Made by a program: the position numbers and the translations under genes
NCBI GenBank assembly: GCA_949283145.1
Contig: CASDRL010000054.1
Span: 1 to 50,018, forward strand
Reading direction: 5' to 3'
Length of the DNA stretch: 50,018 bases
DNA from: an uncultured Clostridia bacterium
GTDB lineage: Bacteria; Bacillota; Clostridia; Christensenellales; CAG-917
In this document: piece by piece, positions 37,501 through 40,607 of the stretch
Position numbering within the stretch: position 1 is the first letter of the stretch
How the letters are laid out: each line of letters opens with the position of its first letter
The notes under the pieces: model-generated
Told to the model about the DNA's origin: nothing
Seen by the model: the letters and a program-made list of their open reading frames with translations, nothing else
The model's database searches: none

Positions 37501-38353
37501 GGTCGGCGGAGAGATAGACGGAAAGGTTCTTCATGGTGGAAAGCAGCGCAAGATCGATGCCCAGCAGGTTGTTGATCATGTCATAGACATCCTGCGGGAT
37601 GAGGCTGCCTTCGCCGGGTGCGAGCAGACCGCCGAGCACGCCGCCCAGGATGTCGGACAGCGCGATGGGCATGACGAGAGTTTGTGTGCCGTCGGCATTG
37701 GTGGTGAGACGGGAGGACCCGAACAGACCGGGCAGGAAGCCCGCGATCGCGGAAATTATGTTGCCCTCGGAGGAAAGGATTTCATCGAGAAGGAATTGAG
37801 CAAGGCTCGTGTACTCTTCACTGCCGGGAGCGGAAAGAAGTTCGCGCAAAGTCCTGATCACGGCGGTGACGTTGATGTCGTCGGTCTTGACGACGGTGGC
37901 GCCGGCCCTCAGACCGGTGCAATCGTAAACGAGCATGGAATCGTAATAATAGAGGCCGACGAGCACTTCGTCGAGCTCTCCGTTTTCGTCGCATCTCCAC
38001 AGCTCGACGAGCATCTGATTGCCTGCGTCGTTTTCAAGATCGAGATCCGACTGCACTTTGAGCGCATAGGCATATCCCGCCGTATCCTTCACATAGTCCA
38101 GGTAAATGACGGTGTCCGAGAAGACAAATTGCCCCGTGTCGGAATTCGACGCTTTGGCTGCGTCGATCAGCATATCCCACGCGTCCGACCCGGACACCGT
38201 GGTGAAATCCTGCGACGCGCCAGGATCGCCGGGATCCGGCGTCGGGATGGCGGGTGTGCCGGAACTCCCGGTGTCGGGGTTGCACGCCACGAACATCGCC
38301 GCCGCAAGGCAGAGAATGAGTACGAATAAAAATGCGAACTTCACCTTTCTCAT
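14480..38353 (-). CDS. Giant multi-repeat surface lipoprotein (7,957 residues)
   Basis: One uninterrupted gene of nearly 24 kb for an exported protein of over 800 kDa. Residues 1-24 are a lipoprotein signal peptide with lipobox F21-V22-A23-C24. From about residue 60 to about 5,900 there are roughly 14 diverged units of 300-500 residues. A unit typically has an amphipathic beta/helix stretch (LSLSIxxxxxxN), a strand motif like LAAYYxNDxLYIDLSGL, and often a linker such as SEAVTATE. Five Cys-rich inserts (near residues 875, 1,143, 1,500, 2,135 and 4,630) carry HxD...C-x2-C. Residues about 6,280-7,957 are shorter Ig-like units with WDxSGMxYNYxGG-type cores. No LPXTG or other C-terminal anchor is seen. 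The ATG at 38353 has GGAGGG five bases upstream. Its role is unknown; adhesion, surface layer or predation/defence are guesses. Confidence 0.93.
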   Translation of the reverse strand: MRKVKFAFLFVLILCLAAAMFVACNPDTGSSGTPAIPTPDPGDPGASQDFTTVSGSDAWDMLIDAAKASNSDTGQFVFSDTVIYLDYVKDTAGYAYALKVQSDLDLENDAGNQMLVELWRCDENGELDEVLVGLYYYDSMLVYDCTGLRAGATVVKTDDINVTAVIRTLRELLSAPGSEEYTSLAQFLLDEILSSEGNIISAIAGFLPGLFGSSRLTTNADGTQTLVMPIALSDILGGVLGGLLAPGEGSLIPQDVYDMINNLLGIDLALLSTMKNLSVYLSADLTADNGSGRELAGVEFGIGFDYDTFGSSLEEIYGAQQGGIDISIGGSGIQFNNDRHTPTIESYLTAEKPAGRGLDLDNLDDYSLLTVDLTLSLELVLNELDLTPNELIAAFGGLFQLDPDDAEALAFLLDKEIDIAGLARTLQIHISGGIDMFDNAGTNLLVEITGSDKYEDVRISVGYVGADETLYADLSGLLGTGKFYVDGINLNEMLGGLFDDLVVMVQDALAGVLSPEEQEQADELERQALEAIADGRVLRTVGTTAEGEPILDTMGLVKAILDNIDVEMAGNIFNLEKVQVRLTQDILDYIWSIAFVDASGNYTGATIPIDGDVVLELTDNGFASSKDITLNVALAVGMDDFKETFASAKVGISARFGSVENETYFNDRIAAFSEGKQNKEYIRLSSLDAFINEKGELSFADLDIEMLLANVESLELGLKADIDLSAIKGSVASINYEKGSEFLVSVLAEFAESFSTSATLSLRAEVTDVSGLIGTLTSMGENTEIGDVLPSLLSSLNVYIELAEKGVEGTAPLRVWLVDGVVYLATSKDLLGGLNVMVDIKSFLPAAGASEAISAEDTTGQDQTGTGTEVTEPEHTHVDSDGDRICDECKEKIPLSIPPVLVALVAAADITLGDLYLDVVLGTDLIVTLLELLDMPGLTITDPSGENVPGLDLGVSITFGNGLQIADTDDSEGLSLGIVLGVGDNFDLDLTLGGINAVINGESNIVPPTDEIEFVDFFNEPYVTLDLTLGINADIKSTDISISDTGKITFPDDMTVGLELRLQGKLDLAPLLAPFTGTPADSVNRTELAISIVNTADGAKEVLLAAYYKNGILYVDASALIGARVSVELDIMELLVGLITACDHVDKDGNGICDNCNEPMPVQESGEEQGALTATEDGDDKEYSTGAFDLLLKVTSKGFVLELAEGLTELIMSDSIGANFGEIDAALSLNWSNLVDQAAADGTATEDYLFSVNVSASKLGSVGVTLSPLAIGIGETAFGAAGDIVTEDIVNGDYKNLGSLIDAEGKLNVSGLALDSVYAELSGTISLSAKASDSETQWTIGSWISNFLPAQGETGALKPELESLIEKLVVSFVVEKSVGAELTFDLSALLRFPEVLTGDEVVPYILSHSDIALEIKESGNVIIALYIVADTETGRSDLYIYSPDGGIIGGGVIVPGIDLGSLLASDEDDNKDQNTEQTPDENDPEALVATGSDETICTEHVDKFGADGKEGADGICDNCGAKMEETDILGGILSIINGIYMTDSDLRVNFGANFLSSLLGMLLGYDIAPENFVQLDPSDSFLAVFYGKNEGEAQRDIGIELSIAANPVVIGLSLGGIAVAINDPAKDGSIEAAANEINPNGYTNIFASDGVVSLNTTIDLELALFDTEALPDGELPVGDILSNFIANLALGMGVSIDDDLRLAAEIVVGANIHFGSADATEAMLVIRDKYAQDNIILAAYLRGSRLYVDMGMLSDHDFYIDNTGIVQFLLDKVSELLLDEQGAKDSSEAVTATEDEEEDALEMLEIVLEAGKGHIALSVTEAVLLGILGAVLPKTDSNVDINEVFEALGLDAEVEVDISFDPVSVNIGADTNYAALSLSIVEPSITNKDNVEVKAAIDKVAADPNYQSYVPDVTSKARFGIELSVEYTADATYEKLTEEELQYTDAEDRYELRPDGTYVQNGDGEYVRRALSLSEIVDALLSMPAISDGIAGIENATLSTILNALLRALGVELYLDDPIGDNLLIRISGLLDLEKIGLSALLGSFTKPEPDMLTVLEALEAGIEFVFNPEDGDDSASVAIYLIAGDIYLDLSGLGGPRIKADLFGILEKMEVTPFYTPEDPDGADALIAEDQCDHIDLTGDKDENGNDIPDGKCDNCDMPYASDTVNSVLNALIRAVAIRRYLGSALEDGSYDILQSGLGIDVMLTSNLLGNVVALITGNEEGYVFEDFVLNENDSKISLNIGGDGALALVVSARSNAGFNISVSAKAGLEIDIATRNATMLTDGEKRTFVDMTAMAVNVIDLINGDTTDFSGIGSQQVTISVAGRASFESDGEGSYDVGSLLAQYLEDIALNIETNEAFGDSVAFRLTVAADLGKLNLAALADETATTDEKLDNFLNGTDAAGNTITDLSSIEVALELLETDYDGNVTDEVLAGIYISGGMLYLDGTGIFDVVENYSYVPNFLRFVLEAIELGGGEGGNGGNGGEEGGETTAALSAAENDTAAMRDALLQLVYSDTSMQILITKGVISTLLATLVPDLGSITDIFDAFEVSLGADIGRYNYVSVTEAAFTAVPNSESGAFVAIKNVKGAIVGFEPYAEGIEGDRYDLDLATKDDLAKELYYLAKDDNYYLANRYSYHEQADFAEAKGLAGTHVLAGGNYIERAGRVFYVLTDGRYVPVDSLAAVGTDKDAYVYVGSNYVKVEKNEGGTVKTFNRRLGYVRDPNGDLLRVYHPYTELNEFYLALGAHVGTMNVGLAIGGIDLEFGMSDSIVPDYVTAGKTKTPTEFDSSKKNYTYDEATGTYTLAETDGGEAIYYHDFPLMPFYNSVITVGAAVEIELAITEGNIDIGQIFSAILGDLEGIVIQIPETNKGYSSAHLRLDLTLVLDMFNVPGSELMIELYNLSSETGAEVRWLAAYYMNDMLYIDLSFFGLPKLSVPMTEISEMLDDTLGDLLNGSIYQDVEVSGSEAIIADDETSASSKDAADLSLDEKVAALLISKRKLAVSVGNALMRYLLTMLTIGDDPLNMLIYEQLQGGLDVTIDLNNGFDVGVGAELMLEGDRYEHTDANTQEGTERYFVFTERNGEARPEEGLFIHDEADDSFREASKAAESETTDLWVRHEAAYTVESGWVYYTYTAYTPGESAETPAELWYFDEATDSYKPASADDSVQNKYTRVSNAVGSLGVYVFVPGAGANPNDYDTELTLDLGVGDIDMYFTEQRDFTLDAEELDEFYEFNSLDTVSLSETISLGLLFDNSGDVDLGALLEYLFPDSEYDFDAILDAESGKLADEDILRDLNVTVSLEFKLGAFINYLRSLAAQYDLSYEDGDGRTPLDSLTGDIDLITFINVIRSLIGAKKVPNAEGSIYYVDANVNDLLGLEDFFNFVNASVEISTVSNDGVPEHTMLGVYFTLGDNEGTEWSADNDDIAGMQRYSHYFASEDGTYGYVGIEDDNDGEKDGYMLISEIDDYNAATHGRYTRDVSFLYPDENGNRVREFAGLYVDLSYLGQPGVYLNITEMFEFIGKQMGGELAIDFSEAVTAAGDDEGSGSSFSLPYDLGTLFGDDVSLSDSLPLLSEEIAAYIRAFVFGARITSTYIRVMLQTDFVDQLLLLLTGDFTLGEEFEQSYLGINVDVNNYLYKSLDEATTEQIEFSDTRFAITPAEDGMYWLNGEIYELRSDMTAAQVEEYEGEYYNITPIDVYLNVGGEKKLASEASNTDWVRAERYTDAGDLGNGALIGTYKFYVYVGEGSTDKGYAAEEGDTDGDGYAELATGGSIYVVYPAEEKKPFIEANIWLWGHNLSLNINLPETAGAEYVYYEQEGGSYVLDPANDGVAYDPANSKTFDDGIYYLYYRGHYYQIAQGSVLKYANGTFNDVATGDEWQTFLNDPYTGDYYLNVTAEGEGFKVNVAIAEKDVYKRTVYRTAYKYVGKGNGDFERQETTSLVTVPEFRADFDHATTYTPGSDDTEYYVSKDGTLVTEKPDGYTGAVYKRDDFTFVHSASTGKFTSVSAARELYGGEESGFADYLKSNYDTDDEGNILYYNGSYINYGDTGELYYISLAVRGSISLSQHVTYIEAESWDEETMGAYTGDTYVLVRGEYVKYDASVHGGLKQYYAVKADSAEVGEVLGAILGSMDALFKVGDGYNAVLPFEIRATVKIAYPSEDNWTPYIAGLELAIDLWRTESGVNTETTADDGALTHVLGLYYMSDKLNIDNNNIEDDRTEGAALYADLSWILGPTAKVKVDLSAYTLEDLLNDKVMSGLFGEGEGGSEAVTATEGVDVGDPDTATVLLSVFSRKIALQASAGFLKLVLGMIAPDISATLDEMMPNISVGVDISAAPYDLTVGATLHDSEGNGLLDLGLTLNLFGTDDPTTGLQIGFGALADYEEVSAANLAAKVNDYIYYHSMFSRADGEEVLAAEEGTYYKPTTGKEYEAVDLGEAQDIVKGGGAVYVLDDGTRYIALSDSTARAGVDANERYMAIPGGTQRTGYIQLRDEADYKWATDNGLQLVYYQYIANTGNGRWVNAGTDLSSVRNSEPFISYGEGVGQADGTARAYVLISAAKGASGFETQFGDYGTSVLAADTYYMPEGNGTYMKSEVFGNYQTLLGLDLGTLLNAETKEVEGHTTHTYGEDHICTVCGAVDILGVVVGGLQSSGLSTIELGGTLKLDLTLSDALNWTRQMSELMAVSGSDNNYFSMLIASMALNSAEFVSAIGLEVDLALQINASGLIGMLPELLGGGEVNVMEILPVILRGAKVYMEISINTNFFGEKITGAEPIKLWVEISDTDDLFLNIYLIAEDLGTVTGLTGEYGDFFAQGIKIENMISLSELLLNAQAAEAESGASIAADGGIIIDIGNNTTGLLSEDIWGVLDLILGQVLFAHDMISVGITENIIAELIRAAVPEFKDDQLDLLPTFTMTGGSDTSGVNLLFGNGALSLQVQLGVRGGFDDYVAYDELVKALDGKSSNAALNGMLADEKVYGINEGNLDEFVGSLRVTADKDEDGNTIYTQGGKDVIISTPEYAIAAYVSPEKVWLGTRYELTRIDADGNPVFAEVDYKESYVDSGAFTQSNSGSYVLVSAADVEKYEGLSYYEFAGESKTTYADKFMPIASYCRLTGLQADAVPAEQRYDLDASKVVGEYVSLGDVTIAIELGDLGITVNRPFSAESEDIDGFTSLIPSGTTDEKTSGIRLSTEIEVGFWGNAGAGINMGELVDLIFGLDAVKELLGGVNLVGSDLAINITGDFGSDEKAYFTVLLDAYFDFTGELQAELQVMRNSMTDDNTATKLLGVILADDGIYIDLSGVLGPTVKAKISSLGIKELLSEALGGLFGTTAQGSDSAATIASVSDTADMTLHSYAYLAAMINPGYFSLQLTLAAVEAILAKVSADNPDVAIDIDLPDLGDIRIESFGDKEDGSMFSLGFKMSEDFGVSIDVTRVNIGTAKLYTSDYITKTLEKEYKPIFDVATGEISDDFTLSATADVSISMTSEGLSPDDGEKYDNSLAGWVIGLLTDMLGGTGFFVSAYDPSDSEYNAYGGPIYTQGTDEAGATVYTEVGKVAADGSGYYAKTADGYATTVTVFESGKQYYRTTMIEATFASGAIDLGIELEADINLGAIIASGIGGILFSDLRVAVTLGAPFDTTILEVYYLGSSRLVNAGNVYELRAGSGITGNVKAFSDAIYIDASGLGLGKIKFQGIAGLLGANVGFAYEQQNIASGAISAAEGDETGGEAQAGETVSVALGIDLAENYIGINIYKALIDTVFGMLGDTLAESGISSLPDVQEIVLGLSFGEATINSITLDAVLDSAGTGATVSIGDIQLALENSLDVEDLVGRVRTQFAGLTYSKTAGTMTLLTNILDGLKANLALSVDKRGVSGVQSTGDNDWNWVWTNRKSSVTLKGTNEFTSYGQNGAQGFMLVLGAVGMHPEMQESNDRQVSLTVQFGNGSLCIDNVDVGSIAILGVEYPGITDSILENVNGLDVGSMLGLAAMLGGLAYSDADNGMWDYDNPMATAASDGADAAAAAEIDKSIIPADSHGPATYSYSDMTQPWNGNVTSQEENGPDPHYERQYGTALSLEGLVNKVEVNLFNKNGYQPYLSTMKDTSTSDQSATDASLISIKVEFTKDGYNELMIYLYTMLLGLIQKAADTYSGAQFFGVGTDNGGGTDMGGSEANMSRHGGAGQYQVSNLFRELDAIDNNDTLTQHQKTVKKSSLMSYYAKSLPYALGVWLLESGDVLQLDEILDSVSPGLGITDGLIVRVIKRVIGNITLLIGSILPPFANYDSDAPNPSLNLYIDLDPQESMYGIDREIAPGIQAVELMVNAEKAGGGRTLSGVNYAGSSITGQIWYKAAAEDSEDPDGIGWGKDGSDDCYAKGLHEAYVLAINPRNLLDGGNNGENAGEGLLEFAEALNLNGGALKTNDIGGTTYIVNQLQIVVTDPATRAAKLQVNNGSGGVTDIDTTNKHLTANFLLEFLPRTASVNLVDPACTHNVTIIWDASALDFSPAALDANNRLAGYVYGYALNLVVAAIPVYVTGDQAFNGVYEVSNGGKGDPVNIGWAADATLPEELVYIGLGNSGGYVFGTQRTDAEGNPLTAVLRQGSKVYMLKTTTTTNADGNVTGVTASYEFCDINVQDSTTTADNVTTTVTYTVALYPAYTAYTKGDNMATVTVRGTSYIVLRDGNADIDDPLDLPKGTFSWDLNGLDYGWDGTHGGEEVTVTLNYQWGFSATQSEEITLNIPSKLIDGNGVTFASGEPRFENWSDLVTKVGTVGGDGSLEGTLGALEAYFKGLGTISGTFVGGDAFRGRNVAGWDLTALKEALTRRAGRETSVDVTMYVTGFSVWREFGYTDIGSELEFVRGFGDDFFIQVDGVWVIPDAEQAFELLVEKINDRGMLREVAQPVTVTVTIGEEGDFDWASPAAPGGDGGEETAPDTYSFSDGSATALNGGVQTYEITTAAQLYGAMPESGSVVHSDGTTKRAAFDWNGFAYDTERSYNVARLSVTSGGDRIDTDVVVTLADNADVNGAAGDIGSAPENSTAGIITKIVDPRYRAMAVDPLAYGTLGAFLEGTGRVSVDGSVEVVTEAGDTETMTVVSWSDKLALDAALPLAGVRYSDNIATFKDAEGNLWQAVVPVIVNERVIVGTELLFPAGYVKVSETRRFSETVRRYVYENGGQVIEVSYSRETFMPTGITVMNPYAYKLAEVFPDGKARIEITFADGMVKAFDFSVEGITAPASGSDALTLEALKWSVAYSAGAGSAIGGTLDFMYSGLSAKAGNMRSDIAYGDLDDAYQVFAPYENMKKDGKALTPLWRVDNTAVGSSVAVYIDGRFVPVDDPSYTETADGMDAPAYQLLEGHTYDKDGNYVGEEGGGYVYVYAASYTFRGDQLTWDCSGMAYNYSGGVRRATVNVEVAGLKGTMQMPVYIESGRVASLSFTPDEQGSYAAYFESGNTDGINYFNDNWKGSALSFDPFNADGKMYDIDATFTTHTETDGSVVIDSYLYFPVKADVNTVNGAVIEGVAITWSNLGAIRNSYGGGKFDARITLPAVTEGEGDKAETIIPAQGYTLREFVIVQDRSFAEGATLNGIDALPTTGRVGAGEQTYIDPLNFDLSVWQQDVEKVASVSININGKGDVTFDKNGTDGYTLTWVYTGMGVNYLGGKVSLVARLTGPDGYAQDYSIDYLVSRVVVSGLQEYDKIANGGSGAVVSGGKSYTFDTDVESANFGLAVKDGALDYYVIDPYKPDTFKMPNAWMVTYTKSTPVLGEDGSITGWNPGGTEQIASTYLTAAMPMVENITYEVARDGDPDAGEATLRLGNGQRVRIKVSITGRSYDTSTGTPEFSIATDSAGKWLPTKTSGINIVWYGRVFIGNIYYIVTLSNPSGDKVRVPEISGRNGVTYILTPYVGAVVNATGKVLDWSDTGRLPGMANNTNSDDGDKIAYDQLAEDVSGTGRRVPAGISGTTLVVKV
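20600..38175 (-). repeat. N-terminal long-repeat zone of the giant lipoprotein
   Basis: About 14 diverged protein units recognisable by a recurring LYIDLSGL-type strand: for example LYADLSGLLG, LYVDASALIGAR, IYLDLSGLGGP, LYIDLSFFGLP, IYIDLSGVLGPTVKAK and IYIDASGLGLG. Each is followed by an IxELL helix and in many units by an acidic Ala/Thr/Glu linker (EAISAEDT, GALTATED, EALVATGS, SEAVTATE, DALIAEDQ, AALSAAEN, EAIIADDE). Units are diverged at DNA level, so recent recombination is not obvious. Confidence 0.65.
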
Positions 38354-38415
38354 AACTTCCCTCCTATGCCGTTGCGCACACGTAAATGCGCCTGCATAGA
38401 TAATAATACAGGTAA

Positions 38416-38444
38416 ATTATACGCACGCCCGAAGGGCGTTATAA
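38416..38444 (-). promoter_or_regulatory. Promoter of the giant lipoprotein gene
   Basis: Minus-strand perfect -10 TATAAT (38416-38421) with -35 TTATAA (38439-38444), spacer 17. The predicted leader is about 55 bases. Confidence 0.6.
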
Positions 38445-38614
38445 GGGCTGTTAAATATAATTAACAAAACCTTAAATCCGTGAAATTTGGCGAAAAAAGG
38501 GGGTTTTTGCGCTTTTCACCATTTTTTCCGACGGCGGACGAAACCGCGCCGGGCGTTTCCCCGCGAAAAGCGCAAAAATACGTCAATACACCGCGAAACG
38601 CACTCCGAAAAAGG
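38445..38614. other. Gap between the giant-gene promoter and the PIG-L terminator
   Basis: About 170 bases that are AT-rich near the promoter and then contain A- and T-runs alternating with GC blocks. I see no gene, and no further regulatory site I could defend. Confidence 0.5.
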
Positions 38615-38638
38615 AAAAACGCCCTGCTAATGCAGGGC
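38611..38638 (-). terminator. Terminator of the PIG-L deacetylase gene
   Basis: GCCCTGC (38621-38627) pairs with GCAGGGC (38632-38638); the minus strand continues GTTTTTCC. Confidence 0.85.
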
Positions 38639-38660
38639 GATATTCGCGGATCCTCTCGGA

Positions 38661-39461
38661 TCAATTTCCCGAAACGTGCACGGAGCGACGGAACGCTCCG
38701 ATCTTTGCGTCGACAAATCCCGCAAGCCCGGCGCCGTACGCGAGCTCCGTCATATCCACGGCATAGATGAGCGCGGTGGACGCGTCCCCGGCATGGCTCT
38801 GATAGAAGGTCGCGTTCGCGGCGCGCCTTGCCGCCGAGGCGATGTCATAGCGCTTCACGGCATTCTGCGAGACGAAGCACGCCATCAGTTTTGCCGCAAG
38901 AGCGTCGGATCCGCTGACGTCGAGGGCGATCTTGTCCTCATCCGCAAGCCAGTCGAGATCCCGCCACAGTTCGCAGCCGAGGATCCTCTCCGGCCGCATT
39001 TCCTCGGGAAGCCGGTTCACGGCGGCGAGAGCGACTTCGCACGCCGCCACATGGGTGGGATGACTGTCGAAAGGGTTGTGGAGATAGAGGGTCTCCAACC
39101 TCGGCAGCCCGGCAAGCACACGGGCAAGCTCATCCGCAAGCGCTCCGCCTTCCTTCGCCGTGCGCTTAACCTCTGCGGAAGTGCGCTCGAAAAGCCACAG
39201 CGCTTCATATCTCCCTGCCTCTGCGGCGCGCTTCTGTTCCGCGCTGCGGAGCTCTGCCATATCCGCGTCGCTCACCGCAGCATACGCTCCCGATCTCGGG
39301 CACTGCCCTCCGTCCGTCAGCACCGCGGCGGCAAAGCCGCCGTTTTCGTAACAGCGGAAGATCCCGTCCAGCGCGATCATCTCCACGTCGTCCTTGTGCG
39401 CGGACACCGCCATACACCTCACGGGAGCGCCCTGCGCGCTCCTCGGCACGAATTTTTCCAT
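38661..39461 (-). CDS. PIG-L/LmbE-family deacetylase
   Basis: A 266-residue zinc-dependent deacetylase of the PIG-L family, which removes acetyl groups from N-acetylglucosamine-type sugars. The motif A21-H22-K-D-D25-V-E matches the family AHPDD site (His22 and Asp25 as zinc ligands, Asp24 as base), with Lys in place of the usual Pro. The second site is H134-P-T-H137-V-A-A, supplying the third ligand. TDGGQCPRSG is the usual glycine-rich loop. No signal peptide, so cytoplasmic. The ATG at 39461 has GGAGG eight bases upstream. Three 15-base palindromes lie in the gap before it, so it is probably under a dedicated repressor. Close to GH20 and DUF4380 genes, which fits amino-sugar catabolism; mycothiol- or bacillithiol-type deacetylation is the alternative. 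Confidence 0.9.
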   Translation of the reverse strand: MEKFVPRSAQGAPVRCMAVSAHKDDVEMIALDGIFRCYENGGFAAAVLTDGGQCPRSGAYAAVSDADMAELRSAEQKRAAEAGRYEALWLFERTSAEVKRTAKEGGALADELARVLAGLPRLETLYLHNPFDSHPTHVAACEVALAAVNRLPEEMRPERILGCELWRDLDWLADEDKIALDVSGSDALAAKLMACFVSQNAVKRYDIASAARRAANATFYQSHAGDASTALIYAVDMTELAYGAGLAGFVDAKIGAFRRSVHVSGN

Positions 39462-39491
39462 ATCCTCTCCTCCGCATCCCGCCGGATGCGT

Positions 39492-39506
39492 AACACGATG
39501 CGTGTT
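39492..39506. promoter_or_regulatory. Operator-like palindrome 1 before the PIG-L gene
   Basis: AACACGATGCGTGTT: arms AACACG and CGTGTT around three central bases. It lies about 30 bases before the PIG-L start codon and is one of three similar sites. Confidence 0.7.
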
Positions 39507-39545
39507 TCGATGATTTCTCCGCCCGACCGGTTTCGGGCACTTCGC

Positions 39546-39560
39546 AACACTTATCGTGTT
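39546..39560. promoter_or_regulatory. Operator-like palindrome 2 before the PIG-L gene
   Basis: AACACTTATCGTGTT, same consensus with one arm mismatch. Start-to-start distance to site 1 is 54 bases, about five helical turns. Confidence 0.65.
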
Positions 39561-39608
39561 TTAATTCCGCTCTTACACTGCCTGTTTCATCATATTACGG
39601 CATATTAA

Positions 39609-39623
39609 GACACGAAACGTGTT
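39609..39623. promoter_or_regulatory. Operator-like palindrome 3, at the end of the DUF4380-like gene
   Basis: GACACGAAACGTGTT, immediately after the stop codon of the upstream gene and 63 bases (six turns) from site 2. Combined consensus RACACGAWRCGTGTT. A LacI- or GntR-like sugar repressor is the likely type of binder, but none is encoded in the window. Confidence 0.7.
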
Positions 39624-40505
39624 TTATTGCGCGGCTGCCGCGACCGCGTCGCCGATCTCCGGGATGTCCGCAAGCGGGAGCACCTGCCACTTCTCCGTCA
39701 TGGTGTGGCTTTCGCCCGTCTTCAACGTCACCTTGCGGGAGAGCCATTCCACTTCGAGGATGTGGGCGTTGGTGTAACTCTCGAAGTTGCAGCAGAAGTC
39801 GCCGTATTCGCCCTCCTCGGGGACGCACGTCCACTTCATCGCCTTGTCGCCGACGGCATAGTACGCCTCGCCCTTCTTTGCAAAGGTGCCGATCTTGATC
39901 GCGTCCTCGCGGTCGGTCTGACGCAGGGTGAGGAATTTCCCGCCGACGCGCAGCCTCTCGTCCGCGGGATCATTGTAAGGCCAGCGCACGAGGTTATAGA
40001 CGGGATTGAGATCGTCCGTCGGGTCATTGAGGGGGAGCACCAGCGTGCCGCCCTTTCTTGCCACCGTGAGCGCCCACACCGCGAGGGTGCGCTCCGCGCT
40101 CTTGTTCATGACGGTGTTGCGCACCGTCACCTCGCCGCTTTCCGCGATCTCTACATCCAGAACATAGTCCAGCCACTTTGCCACGCGGCATGTGAAGGTG
40201 CCGCCGTTCTCGCGCACGTCCGCCTCCACGGGGAAGTTGTCCGGCGTGTAGGTCTCTAGGTCTTCGGGCGACTTCCACACGCGGTGCCCGCCGTAAAGAT
40301 ACCACGTCGCGCCCTTGCCGTAGTGTTCGTCAAAGAACTCGCCGCCTTTCTGCACGTTGCGGTCGAGATCCTCGTTCATGAAATTGAACTCGTCCGTGCC
40401 GAACCAGATGATGCGCGGACCGACATCCAGCGTCACCATGAGTTTCACGCCGCCGCGTTCGAACACGGCGCATTTTCCGTAATTTCTAAAATTTTCCGTC
40501 TTCAT
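39624..40505 (-). CDS. DUF4380-like galactose-mutarotase-fold protein
   Basis: A 293-residue soluble protein. The stretch LMVTLDVGPRIIWFGTDEFN, the motif YGGHRVWKSPED near residue 72 and the later beta-rich repeats (VTVRNTVMNKS, WALTVARKGGTLVLPL) fit the DUF4380 family, whose fold is related to aldose epimerases/galactose mutarotase. Such proteins bind sugars; many have no proven reaction. There is no signal peptide. The ATG at 40505 lacks a good ribosome binding site (only GACGGAAA); AAGGAG lies 25-30 bases away with no in-frame start near it. It lies between GH20 and PIG-L on the same strand, so a role in amino-sugar handling is likely by context. Confidence 0.72.
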   Translation of the reverse strand: MKTENFRNYGKCAVFERGGVKLMVTLDVGPRIIWFGTDEFNFMNEDLDRNVQKGGEFFDEHYGKGATWYLYGGHRVWKSPEDLETYTPDNFPVEADVRENGGTFTCRVAKWLDYVLDVEIAESGEVTVRNTVMNKSAERTLAVWALTVARKGGTLVLPLNDPTDDLNPVYNLVRWPYNDPADERLRVGGKFLTLRQTDREDAIKIGTFAKKGEAYYAVGDKAMKWTCVPEEGEYGDFCCNFESYTNAHILEVEWLSRKVTLKTGESHTMTEKWQVLPLADIPEIGDAVAAAAQ

Positions 40506-40559
40506 TTTCCGTCGCGGGATCGGCGCCCCGCGCTCCTTTATTATTTATAGTTAATACAT

Positions 40560-40590
40560 CCGCCGCCCGTCCTTCTCGGACGAACGGCGG
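40560..40590 (-). terminator. Hairpin between GH20 and DUF4380-like genes
   Basis: CCGCCGcccGTCC (40560-40572) pairs with GGACgaaCGGCGG (40578-40590). It lacks a T-run on the minus strand, so it may be a weak terminator, an mRNA-processing site or a stabilising stem rather than a full stop. Confidence 0.5.
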
Positions 40591-40607
40591 AAACTCCGTG
40601 TTTTCTA

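Noticed and set aside
21617..38329. Open frame of 5,570 codons on the plus strand
   Set aside because: It runs in register opposite the giant lipoprotein gene, has no ribosome binding site or signal peptide, and its composition (Arg, Val, Asp, His, Ala) is that of a complement. It only reflects the lack of TTA, CTA and TCA codons on the coding strand. The shorter frames at 15305-17575, 17741-19852 and 19916-20983 are the same effect.
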